This document shows positions 18,693-28,005 of a stretch of 64,000 bases of DNA, piece by piece; the first letter of the stretch is position 1, and every line of letters begins with the position of its first letter. Position numbers and translations under genes: made by a program. Source of the stretch: Thalassospira lohafexi (GTDB lineage: Bacteria > Pseudomonadota > Alphaproteobacteria > Rhodospirillales > Thalassospiraceae); contig NZ_NXGX01000002.1 in the NCBI RefSeq assembly GCF_002844275.1, forward strand, positions 124,001 through 188,000, written 5' to 3'. The notes beneath the pieces are model-generated. The model saw nothing but the letters and a program-made list of their open reading frames with translations. It was not told the origin of the DNA and searched no databases.

Positions 18693-20147
18693 ATGACCTA
18701 TATCATCGAAGGTTCAACCGGCCCGTGGGAAATCGTTGTCGGTCTGGAAGTTCACTGTCAGGTGGTTTCCAATTCCAAGCTGTTTTCAGGTGCCTCGACC
18801 AAATTTGGTAACGAAGCCAACAGCAATGTTAGCCTTGTTGATGCCGCCATGCCGGGCATGTTGCCTGTCATCAACGAAGAATGCGTGCGTCAGGCTGTGA
18901 AAACCGGTTTGGGCCTAAAAGCCCAGATCAACAAAGAAAGCGTCTTTTCGCGCAAGAACTATTTCTATGCCGATCTGCCGCAGGGCTATCAGATTTCGCA
19001 GTTCGATAAACCGATTGTCGGCAAGGGCACCATCATCCTTGATATGCCCGATGGCACGACCAAGTCGGTTGGCATTGAACGCCTGCATCTTGAACAGGAT
19101 GCCGGGAAGTCGATGCATGATCAGGACCCGAAATATTCGCACATCGATTTGAACCGTTCGGGCGTTGCCCTGATGGAAATCGTCTCGGACCCTGATATTC
19201 GCCACCCCGAAGAAGCCGGTGCTTATCTGACCAAGCTGCGCGCGATTGTGCGTTACCTTGGCACGTGTGATGGCAACATGAACGAAGGCTCCATGCGTTG
19301 CGATGCCAACGTATCGGTTCGTCGTCCGGGCGAGCCATTTGGCACACGTTGCGAGATCAAGAACGTCAACTCCATCCGTTTCGTGATGCAGGCGATTGAG
19401 ATCGAAGCCAAACGTCAGGTCGAAGTTCTTGAAGCCGGCGGCGAAATCATTCAGCAAACCCGTCTGTTTGATCAGCGTCTTGGCGAAACCCGTGCGATGC
19501 GTTCCAAGGAAATGGCACATGATTACCGCTATTTCCCGGATCCCGATTTGCTGCCGCTGGTGTTCGACGATGCGTTTATCGCGGAAATCGAAAAAACTTT
19601 GCCGGAACTGCCAGACGAGAAAAAAGCCCGCTTCATCAATGAAAACGGCCTGTCGGCCTATGATGCTGGTGTACTTGTCGCCGAAAAGGAAAAGGCCGAT
19701 TACTACGAGATCGTCGCAAAGGGCCGTGATGGCAAACTGGCGGCGAACTGGGTGATCACCAACCTGTTTGGTGCGCTGAACAAGGCCGAAGTCGGCATTG
19801 CTGACAGCCCGGTCACGGCTGAAAACCTCGGTAAGCTGATCGATCTTATTTCCAATGACACCATTTCTGGCCGTATCGCCAAGGATGTCTTTGAAATCAT
19901 GATCGAAACCGGCGGTGATCCTGAAAAGATCGTCGAAGAAAAAGGTCTCAAACAGATCACCGATACCGGTGCGATTGAGTCTGCCATTGACGAAGTTATT
20001 GCGGCCAACCCGGACAAGGTCCAGGAAATCCGCGACGGTAAGGATCGTATGCTCGGCTGGTTCGTCGGGCAGGTGATGAAATCCACGGGTGGCAAAGCCA
20101 ACCCGGGCATGGTCAACAAAATGCTGCGCGATAAAATCCTCGGCTGA
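18693..20147 (+). CDS. gatB: Asp/Glu-tRNA(Asn/Gln) amidotransferase subunit B
   Basis: GatB binds and phosphorylates the misacylated tRNA and completes amidation. It has 484 residues with GLEVHCQV, the [16 protein letters not shown] segment, [18 protein letters not shown], the metal-site region [10 protein letters not shown] and RCEIKNVNS. The C-terminal helical and YqeY-like tail domains end [14 protein letters not shown]. All are family hallmarks. The gene is last in gatCAB and is followed by a strong terminator. Confidence 0.97.
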   Translation: MTYIIEGSTGPWEIVVGLEVHCQVVSNSKLFSGASTKFGNEANSNVSLVDAAMPGMLPVINEECVRQAVKTGLGLKAQINKESVFSRKNYFYADLPQGYQISQFDKPIVGKGTIILDMPDGTTKSVGIERLHLEQDAGKSMHDQDPKYSHIDLNRSGVALMEIVSDPDIRHPEEAGAYLTKLRAIVRYLGTCDGNMNEGSMRCDANVSVRRPGEPFGTRCEIKNVNSIRFVMQAIEIEAKRQVEVLEAGGEIIQQTRLFDQRLGETRAMRSKEMAHDYRYFPDPDLLPLVFDDAFIAEIEKTLPELPDEKKARFINENGLSAYDAGVLVAEKEKADYYEIVAKGRDGKLAANWVITNLFGALNKAEVGIADSPVTAENLGKLIDLISNDTISGRIAKDVFEIMIETGGDPEKIVEEKGLKQITDTGAIESAIDEVIAANPDKVQEIRDGKDRMLGWFVGQVMKSTGGKANPGMVNKMLRDKILG

Positions 20148-20169
20148 TTTTAGTCATCAGACAAATAGG

Positions 20170-20205
20170 AAAGCCGCCCGTTTCACGCTGAAGCGGGCGG
20201 CTTTT
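20170..20205 (+). terminator. Terminator of gatCAB
   Basis: A stem of about 15 bp (AAAGCCGCCCGTTTC with GAAGCGGGCGGCTTT, loop ACGCT) is followed by T-rich sequence. It shares its inner half with the hairpin at 20939–20977. Confidence 0.85.
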
Positions 20206-20322
20206 AGTTTGAAATTAGTGGCACTAAAATACGATAATCAATCTGGTTAGCTTTTCAGTTCGTTTAGCTTTATCGACTTCGTCTATACGCGTCCGGAAAT
20301 TAATGTCTCTTGGGGAAATAGT

Positions 20323-20886
20323 ATGAACAAAATCGCGATATTTGCATTTGCCATGCTGTTAGTGGCTTGCCAGAAAACAACTACTTCTAATTATTCTGAT
20401 AGCGCTCGCAAATACATAGCAAAAGATATAGACCGTGTTTCTGATATTATTTTAGCAACATGTGTTGAACATATCGGTGACATTGATGCAATTAATCTAG
20501 CGATAGAAAATCAGGGTGGCATCTACGTGCCTGACCAAGATAAAACTTTAAAGATTAACGACGCTGAATATAGGTCTTTAAACTATTATTTTCTTAAAGA
20601 TGGAAAATTTTATGCAGGATTTTCTGTTACAGAGAATGGAAAGTTTTGCACTACAGCGTTTCCCAAAGAAGCTTACGTGCCAAGTGAATTGCTAGGTCTT
20701 TTGGGTGCGCAAATGTTTGATGGCTCGTTTAAAGGTGCCCAAGTTGGCTATGTTGGAAAGCAGAAGTTGCCGCTGCTCTTTATCCCGGATTTTAAGGGTA
20801 AAACCGCAAACGATATGGTTATGGTAATGGACCAAGATACTTATCGTGGGAGGCAAAATTTTTTCGGTTCTCCCGACATAGATTGA
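20323..20886 (+). CDS. Predicted lipoprotein, AT-rich orphan
   Basis: The 187-residue protein carries a lipoprotein signal: MNKIAIFAFAMLLVAC, with Cys16 as the acylation site. The mature protein has two further cysteines (in ATCVEH and KFCTTAF), which may form a disulfide. It has no domain I recognise. Codon use is visibly AT-rich compared with the neighbours (many TTA, AAA and ATA codons), which suggests recent acquisition. It stands alone between two near-identical terminators. An AT-rich upstream stretch could hold its promoter. Confidence 0.75.
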   Translation: MNKIAIFAFAMLLVACQKTTTSNYSDSARKYIAKDIDRVSDIILATCVEHIGDIDAINLAIENQGGIYVPDQDKTLKINDAEYRSLNYYFLKDGKFYAGFSVTENGKFCTTAFPKEAYVPSELLGLLGAQMFDGSFKGAQVGYVGKQKLPLLFIPDFKGKTANDMVMVMDQDTYRGRQNFFGSPDID

Positions 20887-20938
20887 ATACCTGTTTGGCG
20901 ATAAGTAATGCAAGCAGAGTACTGAAAATCACCAACAT

Positions 20939-20977
20939 AAAAAGCGGCCCGTTTCAAGACGAAGCGGGCCGCTTTTT
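20939..20977. terminator. Terminator after the orphan lipoprotein (bidirectional)
   Basis: The stem AAAAAGCGGCCCG / CGGGCCGCTTTTT encloses TTTCAAGACGAAG. T-runs stand on both strands, so it can also end the convergent FMN reductase gene. Confidence 0.85.
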
Positions 20978-20982
20978 CAATT

Positions 20983-21537
20983 TTAGGCGATGCCACGTTT
21001 CTGATGCGAAAATCCGATTACGTTCTTCAATACGCCAAGTGACTGATCCAATAATCCGACCGTTTCCGGGTCGTTTAAAATGTCTTCGGCACTATAATTC
21101 TTGCCATTAAGCGCAATGGTCAGACAGGCTTGCTCAATGATATTTGCATCCATGGTGCGGATGGTTTCGATCAAAGCCGCCTGCGCAATCGTGGCCCGGC
21201 CCGATGCGTTGATGGCTGCGACCGGCATTTGCATGAACTCGCCACTGGCAACCACCCAATCAAGCGCGTTTTTAATCGCCCCGGTCACCCCGTGGGCATA
21301 TTCCGGACTGGCGATCAAAACCGCGTCGCTTTGTGCAAGCTTGGCCCGAAAATCAAGAACACTTTTGGGTGGTGTTTCCTCATTATCAGGATTGAAAATC
21401 GGCAAATTGCCTAACCCATCATACAAATGGATTTCTAACCCGTGCGCTTGCCCGCATTTCTGTGCGGCCAGCAATAAGGTGCGATTGATTGACTGCGCCC
21501 GCAGGCTTCCACAGATAGCAAGAACATGACGGGGCAT
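20983..21537 (-). CDS. NADPH-dependent FMN reductase family protein
   Basis: This is a flavodoxin-fold oxidoreductase of 184 residues. It has the phosphate-binding N-terminal loop CGSLRAQSINRTLL, PIFNPDNEETPP and the flavin-contact motif SPEYAHGVTGAIKNALDW, all typical of the ChrR/YieF/azoreductase-like family. It would reduce free flavins, quinones or other acceptors in the cytoplasm. The start MPRHVLAICGS has AGGAA nine bases upstream; upstream codons in the same frame do not fit the family. It converges on the lipoprotein gene across a shared terminator. Confidence 0.9.
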   Translation of the reverse strand: MPRHVLAICGSLRAQSINRTLLLAAQKCGQAHGLEIHLYDGLGNLPIFNPDNEETPPKSVLDFRAKLAQSDAVLIASPEYAHGVTGAIKNALDWVVASGEFMQMPVAAINASGRATIAQAALIETIRTMDANIIEQACLTIALNGKNYSAEDILNDPETVGLLDQSLGVLKNVIGFSHQKRGIA

Positions 21538-21640
21538 CGGAATGATTTCCTGACGGTTGGTGTGTGCTGACGGCGAATTTCGGATGGCAGTGTAGGGGGC
21601 TTTGTACCGCGATGAAAACCCCCGGTTGGACAAAATACGA

Positions 21641-22399
21641 TTATGTCTCGGTGGTTCGGTAATCGCGGGGTGATGTGCCAAGAATGCGTTTGAACATATT
21701 GCTGAACGCTGCTGGATTGTCATAGCCAAGGTCCAGCGCAATGGTCGTGATGGCCTGACCCGCGGCCAACCGTGGCAGGGCGGCAAGGATGCAGGCCTGT
21801 TGCCGCCATTCGACAAAGCTTGATCCGGTCTCCTTGCGAAACAGGCGGGTAAAGCTGCGGCGGCTCATGCCCAGATGATCACACCAGTCCTCAATCGTTT
21901 CATGCGGGGTCGGGGATGTCAGAAATGCTCTGCATTTTGCCCCAAGGGATGCATGTTTCGGCAATGGAAGAGACAAAGGCAAAACCGGCAGCCGCTTAAT
22001 TTCATGCTCAATTAACGTCATCAGTGCCCCGTCGCGCCCGTCGACGTCATACTCAGCCGGAATTGTCACCGCCTCGCTCAGCAAGTGCCGCATCAGCGAT
22101 GAAATACCGACCACCTTACACTGGCGATCCGGCGTTCCGAGTTGTTCCGGGCGCAGATACAATGATCGCATTTTAACATCGCCAAACAGTCGGACTTCAT
22201 GCACAACTCCGGCCGGAATCAGCATGCCGCGCTGGGGCGGCATCATCCATGCGCCTTGCGGGGTGGATGCCATCAAAACCCCGGTCAAGCCATACAGCAA
22301 CTGGTCACGGTCATGGCGATGGGCGGCAATCACATGACCGTCGGGATAATCGGTGCCCAATGCAATGACCGGGCGGGGAACTTCGCGAAAAGATGACAT
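21641..22399 (-). CDS. AraC-family transcriptional regulator with cupin domain
   Basis: The 252-residue protein has an N-terminal cupin-like sensor (IAAHRHDRDQLLYGLTGVL, about 25–60) and a C-terminal double helix-turn-helix. The latter shows WCDHLGMSRRSFTRLFRKETGSSFVEWRQQACI and AITTIALDLGYDNPAAFSNMFKRILGTSP. It starts at ATG 22399, with TAGGT seven bases upstream. It is divergent from the efflux gene at 22535 (135 bases between), a common arrangement in which the regulator controls the pump. Inducer unknown. Confidence 0.9.
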   Translation of the reverse strand: MSSFREVPRPVIALGTDYPDGHVIAAHRHDRDQLLYGLTGVLMASTPQGAWMMPPQRGMLIPAGVVHEVRLFGDVKMRSLYLRPEQLGTPDRQCKVVGISSLMRHLLSEAVTIPAEYDVDGRDGALMTLIEHEIKRLPVLPLSLPLPKHASLGAKCRAFLTSPTPHETIEDWCDHLGMSRRSFTRLFRKETGSSFVEWRQQACILAALPRLAAGQAITTIALDLGYDNPAAFSNMFKRILGTSPRDYRTTET

Positions 22400-22534
22400 G
22401 GCAATACCTATGCCGATGAATTGGCCCAATCTCGTAATAAGTTGACCCTAACGCGGTGGTGGGCCGAATGGCAATTTTTATAATAAGGACCGCGCACCGG
22501 AAACGGGCACAGTTGCCACTTAACGAGGTCCCTC

Positions 22535-23740
22535 ATGAACGAAGCCGTTCTCAAATCACCGCAACCAGCCCGAACCGTTTTATCGGTTCTGGGGGCGGCC
22601 AGTTTTTGTCATTTGCTGAACGATATGATTCAGTCGCTATTTGTGGCGGCATATCCGGTGTTTAAGGGCGGCTTTGATCTGTCATTTGCCCAGCTTGGGT
22701 TGCTGACACTGACCTATCAGGTCACGGCATCCCTGTTACAGCCGTTCATCGGTCACTTCACCGACCGGCGCCCGCAACCCTATTCCTTGCCGTTTGGTAT
22801 GGGGATGTCGCTTTCTGGTTTGCTGGTGCTGTCCTCGGCCCCAAGCTTTACGGTGTTGTTGATCGGCAGTGCCATGTTGGGTGTGGGGTCGTCGATCTTT
22901 CACCCGGAATCCTCGCGTCTGGCGCGGTTGGCATCTGGTGGGGCACATGGTTTTGCCCAGTCGTTGTTTCAGGTTGGCGGCAATGTCGGCTCGGCCATTG
23001 GGCCATTGCTGGTGGTGGCGGTTGTGCTGCCATACGGGCAGGGTAGTCTGGCGTGGTTTGCCTTTGTCGCCCTTGGTGGGGTGATTATCCTGACCCTGCT
23101 GGGGCGCTGGTACAAACGCAATGGTCATGCTGTGCGGCGTCCACGTGTAATTGTCGCGCCAGAAGATCGCCCCGCCCGTCGTCAGGTGATCGGTGGCCTG
23201 AGCGTCCTGTTTTGCCTGATGCTGTCAAAATGGTTCTATCTGGCCAGTTTCACCAGCTATTACGTGTTTTATCTCATGGAAAAATTCCCGCTTTCCGAAG
23301 GCGATGCCCAGATTTACCTGTTCATCTTTCTGGCCGCGGTTGCGGCGGGAACATTAATCGGCGGGTCAGTCGGGGATCGGATCGGGCGCAAAAAGGTCAT
23401 CTGGGGATCGATCCTTGGGGCGTTGCCCTTTGCGCTCATCCTGCCCTATGTGGGATTGACGGCAACCGTGCTTCTTTCCATTGCCATTGGCCTGATCATG
23501 TCCTCGGCGTTTTCAGCCATTGTTGTTTATGCACAGGATCTTGTGCCCGGACGCATCGGTATGATTTCGGGCCTGTTCTTTGGTCTTGCCTTTGGGCTTG
23601 GCGGGATCGGAGCGGCGATTTTAGGTGTGTTGGCCGATGCCGTTGGCTTGGAAGTTGTCTATCAGGTCTGTGCCTTTTTACCCGCCATCGGGTTTCTGGC
23701 GGTGTTTCTGCCCGATATCGAACATGGGCACAAATCCTGA
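22535..23740 (+). CDS. MFS efflux transporter, fosmidomycin-resistance (Fsr) type
   Basis: This is an inner-membrane major facilitator of 401 residues with twelve predicted helices. The N-terminal FCHLLNDMIQSLFVAAYPVFK, the GHFTDRRPQPYSLPFGM loop and SSIFHPESSRLA are characteristic of the Fsr subfamily. It would export small toxic compounds by proton antiport; resistance to fosmidomycin is known for the E. coli member, not shown here. GAGG precedes the ATG. The AraC gene lies divergently upstream. Confidence 0.88.
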   Translation: MNEAVLKSPQPARTVLSVLGAASFCHLLNDMIQSLFVAAYPVFKGGFDLSFAQLGLLTLTYQVTASLLQPFIGHFTDRRPQPYSLPFGMGMSLSGLLVLSSAPSFTVLLIGSAMLGVGSSIFHPESSRLARLASGGAHGFAQSLFQVGGNVGSAIGPLLVVAVVLPYGQGSLAWFAFVALGGVIILTLLGRWYKRNGHAVRRPRVIVAPEDRPARRQVIGGLSVLFCLMLSKWFYLASFTSYYVFYLMEKFPLSEGDAQIYLFIFLAAVAAGTLIGGSVGDRIGRKKVIWGSILGALPFALILPYVGLTATVLLSIAIGLIMSSAFSAIVVYAQDLVPGRIGMISGLFFGLAFGLGGIGAAILGVLADAVGLEVVYQVCAFLPAIGFLAVFLPDIEHGHKS

Positions 23741-23758
23741 TGCGCAAGTACTCGAATG

Positions 23759-23798
23759 GTACCAGCCTGAGAGCTGTGAACGTCTTTCAGGCTGGTAC
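23759..23798. terminator. Hairpin between the Fsr pump and the PfpI gene
   Basis: A stem of about 14 bp (GTACCAGCCTGAGAG with CTTTCAGGCTGGTAC) lies between two convergent genes. The T-run is weak, so it may be only a stabilising or partly effective terminator. Confidence 0.5.
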
Positions 23799-23830
23799 TC
23801 TTGGAGTTTTAGCGTCAGAAGGTCAGGCGA

Positions 23831-24511
23831 TTATTTGCCCAGAAGCTTCATAACCGCATCGGCGGTCGCATCGCTTGATCCCGGGTTTTGGCCGGTGACG
23901 AGCTTGCCATCAACAACCGCATAGGACGCCCACATTTCACCGCGTTCATAAAGGCCGCCCTGTTTGTTGAATTCGTCTTCAATCGACAGTGGCACAACCT
24001 TTTCAAGACCAACGGCCTTTTCTTCGTCATTGGTAAAGCCGGTAACTTTTTTACCTGCGACCAATGGCTTGCCATCGGTGGCTTTGGCATTCACCAGTGC
24101 CGCCGGGCCATGGCAAACAGCAGCAACCGGTTTGTTCTGGGCAACAAACGCCTCGATCAAGGCAATCGATTTGGCATCGGTGGCCAAATCCCAAAGTGGC
24201 CCGTGACCACCGGGATAGAAGATGGCGTCATAATCATCGGCCTTCAAACCATCCAGTGTGACGGTATTGGCAAATGCCTTTTGCGCCGCGTCGTCTTTTT
24301 CAAACCGTGCGGTCGCATCGGTCAGGGCATCTGGCACCTGGCTGTTGGGGTCAAGGGGCGGCTGACCTCCCTTGGGCGATGCCAGCGTAATTTCGGCACC
24401 TGCATCACGGAAACGGAAATAGGGGGCTGCAAGTTCTTCAAGCCAGATACCGGTTTTGTGGCCGGTATCGCCCATCTGGTCGTGGGATGTGACAATCATC
24501 AGGATTCGCAT
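23831..24511 (-). CDS. DJ-1/PfpI family protein (Hsp31-like)
   Basis: The 226-residue cytoplasmic protein has the DJ-1 nucleophile elbow AVCHGPAAL with catalytic Cys, preceded by IFYPGGHGPLWDL. A glutamate candidate lies in the N-terminal half (WLEELAAPYF). Related proteins are glyoxalase III/protein deglycases and chaperones acting on methylglyoxal damage. GGAGG lies five bases before ATG 24511. It is divergent from a LysR gene that has been interrupted by a stop codon, so its regulation may have changed. Confidence 0.88.
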   Translation of the reverse strand: MRILMIVTSHDQMGDTGHKTGIWLEELAAPYFRFRDAGAEITLASPKGGQPPLDPNSQVPDALTDATARFEKDDAAQKAFANTVTLDGLKADDYDAIFYPGGHGPLWDLATDAKSIALIEAFVAQNKPVAAVCHGPAALVNAKATDGKPLVAGKKVTGFTNDEEKAVGLEKVVPLSIEDEFNKQGGLYERGEMWASYAVVDGKLVTGQNPGSSDATADAVMKLLGK

Positions 24512-24617
24512 AAGATCCTCCATGCGTTGATTTGGTTTGAACCGAATATAGTTGGCTGACAAATTTTGCGAAAGATCGTAGATATGAACAGATTGTCAAA
24601 TTTATTGAGCATATAAA

Positions 24618-25523
24618 ATGTCGGCATTGGATGAAGTACGGGCCATGATGATCTTTGCCCGCGTGGTTGAAGAAGGTGGGTTTTCCGCCGCTGCGCGTAA
24701 AATGGGGCTAAGCCGTGCGGCGATTTCCCATCAGATCAGGCAGCTTGAGGCGAAACTTGGCGTGCCGTTGCTTCGGCGCAGCACCTGAACGTTCAGCCTG
24801 ACCGATGCCGGAACGCGCTATTACGACAGTTGCCGCACCATCACGCTTGAGGCCGAAGCAGCGCGCAAACGCGTTGAAGAACTCCGTGATGAGCCGGTGG
24901 GCAAAATATCGCTGAGTTGTTCGGTTCACATGGGCAATTTGCGGATCGTGCCGATCTTAAGCCGGTTTCGTCAAACCTATCCCGGCGTTGCGCTTGATGT
25001 GCGCCTGACCGACGAGGTTGTCGATCTGATCGGGCAGGGGATTGATATCGCCATTCGATCCGGTCCGTTGCGCAGTTCGGAACTAAAATCCATCCGTCTT
25101 TATGAAACCCGCCGTGTCATTGTCGCCAGCCAACAATATGTGGCCGCCTTTGGTATTCCAGACCAGCCCGAGGACCTGACCGATCATAACTGGGTGATGT
25201 ATAGCCGGGTGCCTGAAACCCTGCGATTGGCACAAGGTGATCAAGAACGCAAAGTCCCGGTATCGGGCAGTGTTCAGGTCGATAGTGCAACCGCACGGCT
25301 GCAATTTCTGCGCGATGGTCACGGGATGGCTGTGGTGCCGTTTTCGGATGTGGCCGATGATATCTCAAACGGCGACTTGATGCGGATTTTGCCTGATTGG
25401 AACCTGCCGGATCTTAGCGTTTATGCGGTTTACTCCGGTGATGTCATGCGCAGCAGCAAGGTCAAAACACTGCTTGATTTCCTGCGGGCCCAACTGGCCG
25501 ATATTGACGAAAGCCGACATTAA
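24618..25523 (+). pseudogene. LysR-family regulator interrupted by an in-frame TGA
   Basis: From ATG 24618 the frame encodes a standard LysR helix-turn-helix (MIFARVVEEGGFSAAARKMGLSRAAISHQIRQLEAKLG) ending LLRRST. TGA then follows at 24786–24788 (codon 57), where relatives normally have Arg in the motif RRSTRTLSLTDAG. The same frame continues TFSLTDAGTRYYDSCR and through a complete substrate-binding domain to 25523. No frameshift is present; a single C-to-T change would make TGA from CGA. A GTG at 24897 could restart translation, but only of the effector domain without DNA-binding helices. The gene lies divergent from the PfpI gene, its probable former target. A sequencing error cannot be excluded. 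Confidence 0.85.
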
Positions 25524-25600
25524 GAAAACTTGCGCCTTAAGCCATATTGATCAATCGGCACTGATCGGCTATTCCCCATTTACGATCATTCGGGGGACCC

Positions 25601-26179
25601 ATGGCCAATCTGTTCTTTTATTATTCGTCGATGAACGCCGGAAAATCGACGACATTGCTTCAGGCAAGCTTCAATTACCGTGAACGCGGGATGCAGACGC
25701 TGTTGCTGACCGTGTCGTTTGATGACCGGTTTGGCGAGGGCAAAATCGCATCGCGTATTGGTCTGGAAGCCCCGGCACTGCTGTTTGATGCGAAAACCGA
25801 TATGACGGCGCTGATCTTGGGGGAGTTGGAAAAGGGCAAGGTTGATTGTGTTTTGCTCGATGAAGCGCAGTTCCTGACCAAGAACCAAGTCTGGCAGCTT
25901 TCCGACATTGCCGATAAGCATAAGGTTCCCGTGCTGTGCTATGGCATCCGTACCGATTTTCAAGGCGAGCTGTTCGAAGGATCGAAATGGCTTCTAGCCT
26001 GGGCCGATAAGCTCAATGAGCTTAAAACCATCTGCCATTGCGGGCGCAAAGCAGGGATGGTTTTGCGGGTCGATGAAAACGGCGATCCCGTCCGCGAAGG
26101 GGCACAGGTCGAAATCGGCGGCAATGATCGTTATGTCCCGGTATGTCGCCGTCATTTCAAGGATGCGATGGGGCAATAA
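25601..26179 (+). CDS. tdk: Thymidine kinase
   Basis: Tdk phosphorylates thymidine to dTMP for nucleotide salvage. The 192-residue protein has the P-loop SSMNAGKST, the Asp/Glu motif VLLDEAQFL, the lid region [12 protein letters not shown], and the zinc ligands CHCGRK and PVCRRHF. This is the bacterial/human type II form. GGGGG precedes the ATG. It stands alone between the broken LysR gene and argO. Confidence 0.96.
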   Translation: MANLFFYYSSMNAGKSTTLLQASFNYRERGMQTLLLTVSFDDRFGEGKIASRIGLEAPALLFDAKTDMTALILGELEKGKVDCVLLDEAQFLTKNQVWQLSDIADKHKVPVLCYGIRTDFQGELFEGSKWLLAWADKLNELKTICHCGRKAGMVLRVDENGDPVREGAQVEIGGNDRYVPVCRRHFKDAMGQ

Positions 26180-26221
26180 TCCCGCATCCTTTTAATTGTA
26201 TGATGAATTGATTTTGGGCGG

Positions 26222-26848
26222 TCAGCCACCAATAAGCGCGGCAATTTCCGGCGCCAGCAGGCTATAGGCCACCAGCCACATGACCGCACAGGTCAAGGCA
26301 TCAACGATCTTCCACGTGATCGGTCGTGCCACATAGGGGGCAAGCCATGACGCACCCAGCGCAATGGCAAAGAACCACACGAAACTGGCACTCATCGCGC
26401 CGAGCGCAAAGCCAAGCCGCTCATCGGCTGGATACTGCCCGCCAATCCCGCCCAGCATCACCACCGTATCAAGATAAACATGCGGGTTAAGCAATGTGAC
26501 CGCCAAGGTCGTCGATAGAACGGCTTTCCAGCCGGTTTTGGAGATATGTTCTTCGGCAAGGGTTTCGGTATCAAACAGGCGGCGCAGCGCCCCAAACCCA
26601 TACCAGATCAGAAACGCAGCACCGCCCCATGCGGCGATCTTGGTCAAAAGCGGGTAGGCGGCGATTAACGTCCCCAAACCCGCAACGCCCGCGGCAATCA
26701 AGACCGCGTCACACAGCGCACAGACAAATGCCACCATCATCGGATGATTGCGGCGCAATCCTTGGCCAAGGACAAAGGCGTTCTGTGCACCAATGGCAAT
26801 GATCAATCCGCCGCCAAGGCCAAATCCGGTCGCATAGCTTAGAAACAT
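26222..26848 (-). CDS. argO: LysE/ArgO-family amino-acid exporter
   Basis: This inner-membrane exporter of 208 residues and six helices has the family signature GLIIAIGAQNAFVLGQGLRRNH and WGGAAFLIWYGFGALRR. ArgO and LysE export basic amino acids such as arginine and lysine. The start is ATG 26848, with AGGAA nine bases before. It is divergent from a LysR gene of ArgP type, the classical argP–argO arrangement, so ArgP probably activates it. Confidence 0.9.
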   Translation of the reverse strand: MFLSYATGFGLGGGLIIAIGAQNAFVLGQGLRRNHPMMVAFVCALCDAVLIAAGVAGLGTLIAAYPLLTKIAAWGGAAFLIWYGFGALRRLFDTETLAEEHISKTGWKAVLSTTLAVTLLNPHVYLDTVVMLGGIGGQYPADERLGFALGAMSASFVWFFAIALGASWLAPYVARPITWKIVDALTCAVMWLVAYSLLAPEIAALIGG

Positions 26849-26970
26849 ATTCGGAATTCCTGTGTGTGTTGGGAACCCAGTCATAGCAATTTGATCAAAT
26901 AAGAAAATCGAATTATGGTCATGTAGGATTAGAATATTTAATGTGAACGAGTGGGAATTTGGGATAGGCC

Positions 26971-27870
26971 ATGCTGGATTACAAATTACTGCAAGCCTGT
27001 GCCGAAGTGATCCGTCATGCCAGTTTTGAAAAGGCGGCCCGCGAACTGGGCCTGACGCAATCGGCGATATCGCAACGGGTCAAATTGCTGGAAGACCGTT
27101 TGGGACAACCCCTGATCATTCGGGCCAAACCGATTGTCGCGACGGCGTCTGGTAAGCGCCTGTTACAGCATTACCAAAGTGTCCGGTTGCTGGAACACGA
27201 CCTTCAGGATGACTTGCCCGATATCCCGTCTGATGGCGGTTTTGGGCAGGTGGCTCTTGCGGTTAATGCAGATAGTTTTGCGACATGGTTTGTCAATGTT
27301 CCCAAGTGCTTGTTTGATGAATTTGGACTTCTGGTTCATTTAAGTGTCGATGATGAATCGCTTAATCACGAGGCCCTTTTGGATGGCAGGGTGCTTGGCG
27401 CCATTAGCCTGCGCCCGACCCCGATGCAAGGCTGTCGGGCACGACCACTTGGTAAGATGCGCTATGTCATGGTGGTGTCACCGGAATTTCAAAAACGCTA
27501 TTTTTCGGCCGGGGTGACGGCAGATGCATTGCGGTCCTGTCCGGCGGTGAATTTTTCACACCATGATGAATTGCAAAACCAGTACCTTAAAACCCATTTC
27601 GGTTTGAACCCCGGCGATTTTCCTGCCCACACGGTGCCAAGTTCACAAGGGTTCGTGACGGTGGCCGAGCAGGGCATTGCCTATGCCGTGGTGGAAATCC
27701 ATCAAGCCAACGATGCCTTGCGGACCGGGCGGCTGGTCCAGCCCTGTGATCATGTGATTGAACGTCCGCTTTATTGGCATCACCGAACCATGAAAAGCAA
27801 ACTGCTCGATCGGGTCAATGAAACAATCTTGTCCGAAGCGCGCCGTTTTTTACCCGCAATTGATCGCTAA
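26971..27870 (+). CDS. argP: LysR-family regulator ArgP (IciA)
   Basis: The 299-residue LysR regulator has the N-terminal DNA-binding segment DYKLLQACAEVIRHASFEKAARELGLTQSAISQRVKLLEDRLGQPL and an effector-binding domain of normal length. The HTH and the ArgP-type linker (LIIRAKP, then GKRLLQHYQSVRLLEHDL) match ArgP, which senses arginine and lysine and activates argO. The 122-base divergent gap to argO is AT-rich and probably holds the binding site. Confidence 0.9.
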   Translation: MLDYKLLQACAEVIRHASFEKAARELGLTQSAISQRVKLLEDRLGQPLIIRAKPIVATASGKRLLQHYQSVRLLEHDLQDDLPDIPSDGGFGQVALAVNADSFATWFVNVPKCLFDEFGLLVHLSVDDESLNHEALLDGRVLGAISLRPTPMQGCRARPLGKMRYVMVVSPEFQKRYFSAGVTADALRSCPAVNFSHHDELQNQYLKTHFGLNPGDFPAHTVPSSQGFVTVAEQGIAYAVVEIHQANDALRTGRLVQPCDHVIERPLYWHHRTMKSKLLDRVNETILSEARRFLPAIDR

Positions 27871-28005
27871 CACATTCAGATAACAAGGCGTTTTACCAAA
27901 ATTTGGAATGACTCTTTTCTGATCCGGTTTGACTTCAAGGCCAAACTGGCGCTTACTTTGGCGGGTAAAACAAATTCGATAACGGTCTGTTTAAACAGGG
28001 AAACC

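Noticed and set aside
22442..22484. TTGACC and TATAAT as a promoter for the Fsr pump
   Set aside because: The spacing is 31 bases, far from the usual 16–18; the TATAAT alone is weak evidence.
24786..24788. TGA in the LysR gene as selenocysteine
   Set aside because: The position is normally Arg, LysR proteins use no selenocysteine, and no SECIS-like hairpin directly follows.
24897..25523. Shorter frame taken as an intact regulator
   Set aside because: It starts inside the LysR gene and lacks the DNA-binding half; it is the remainder of the broken gene.
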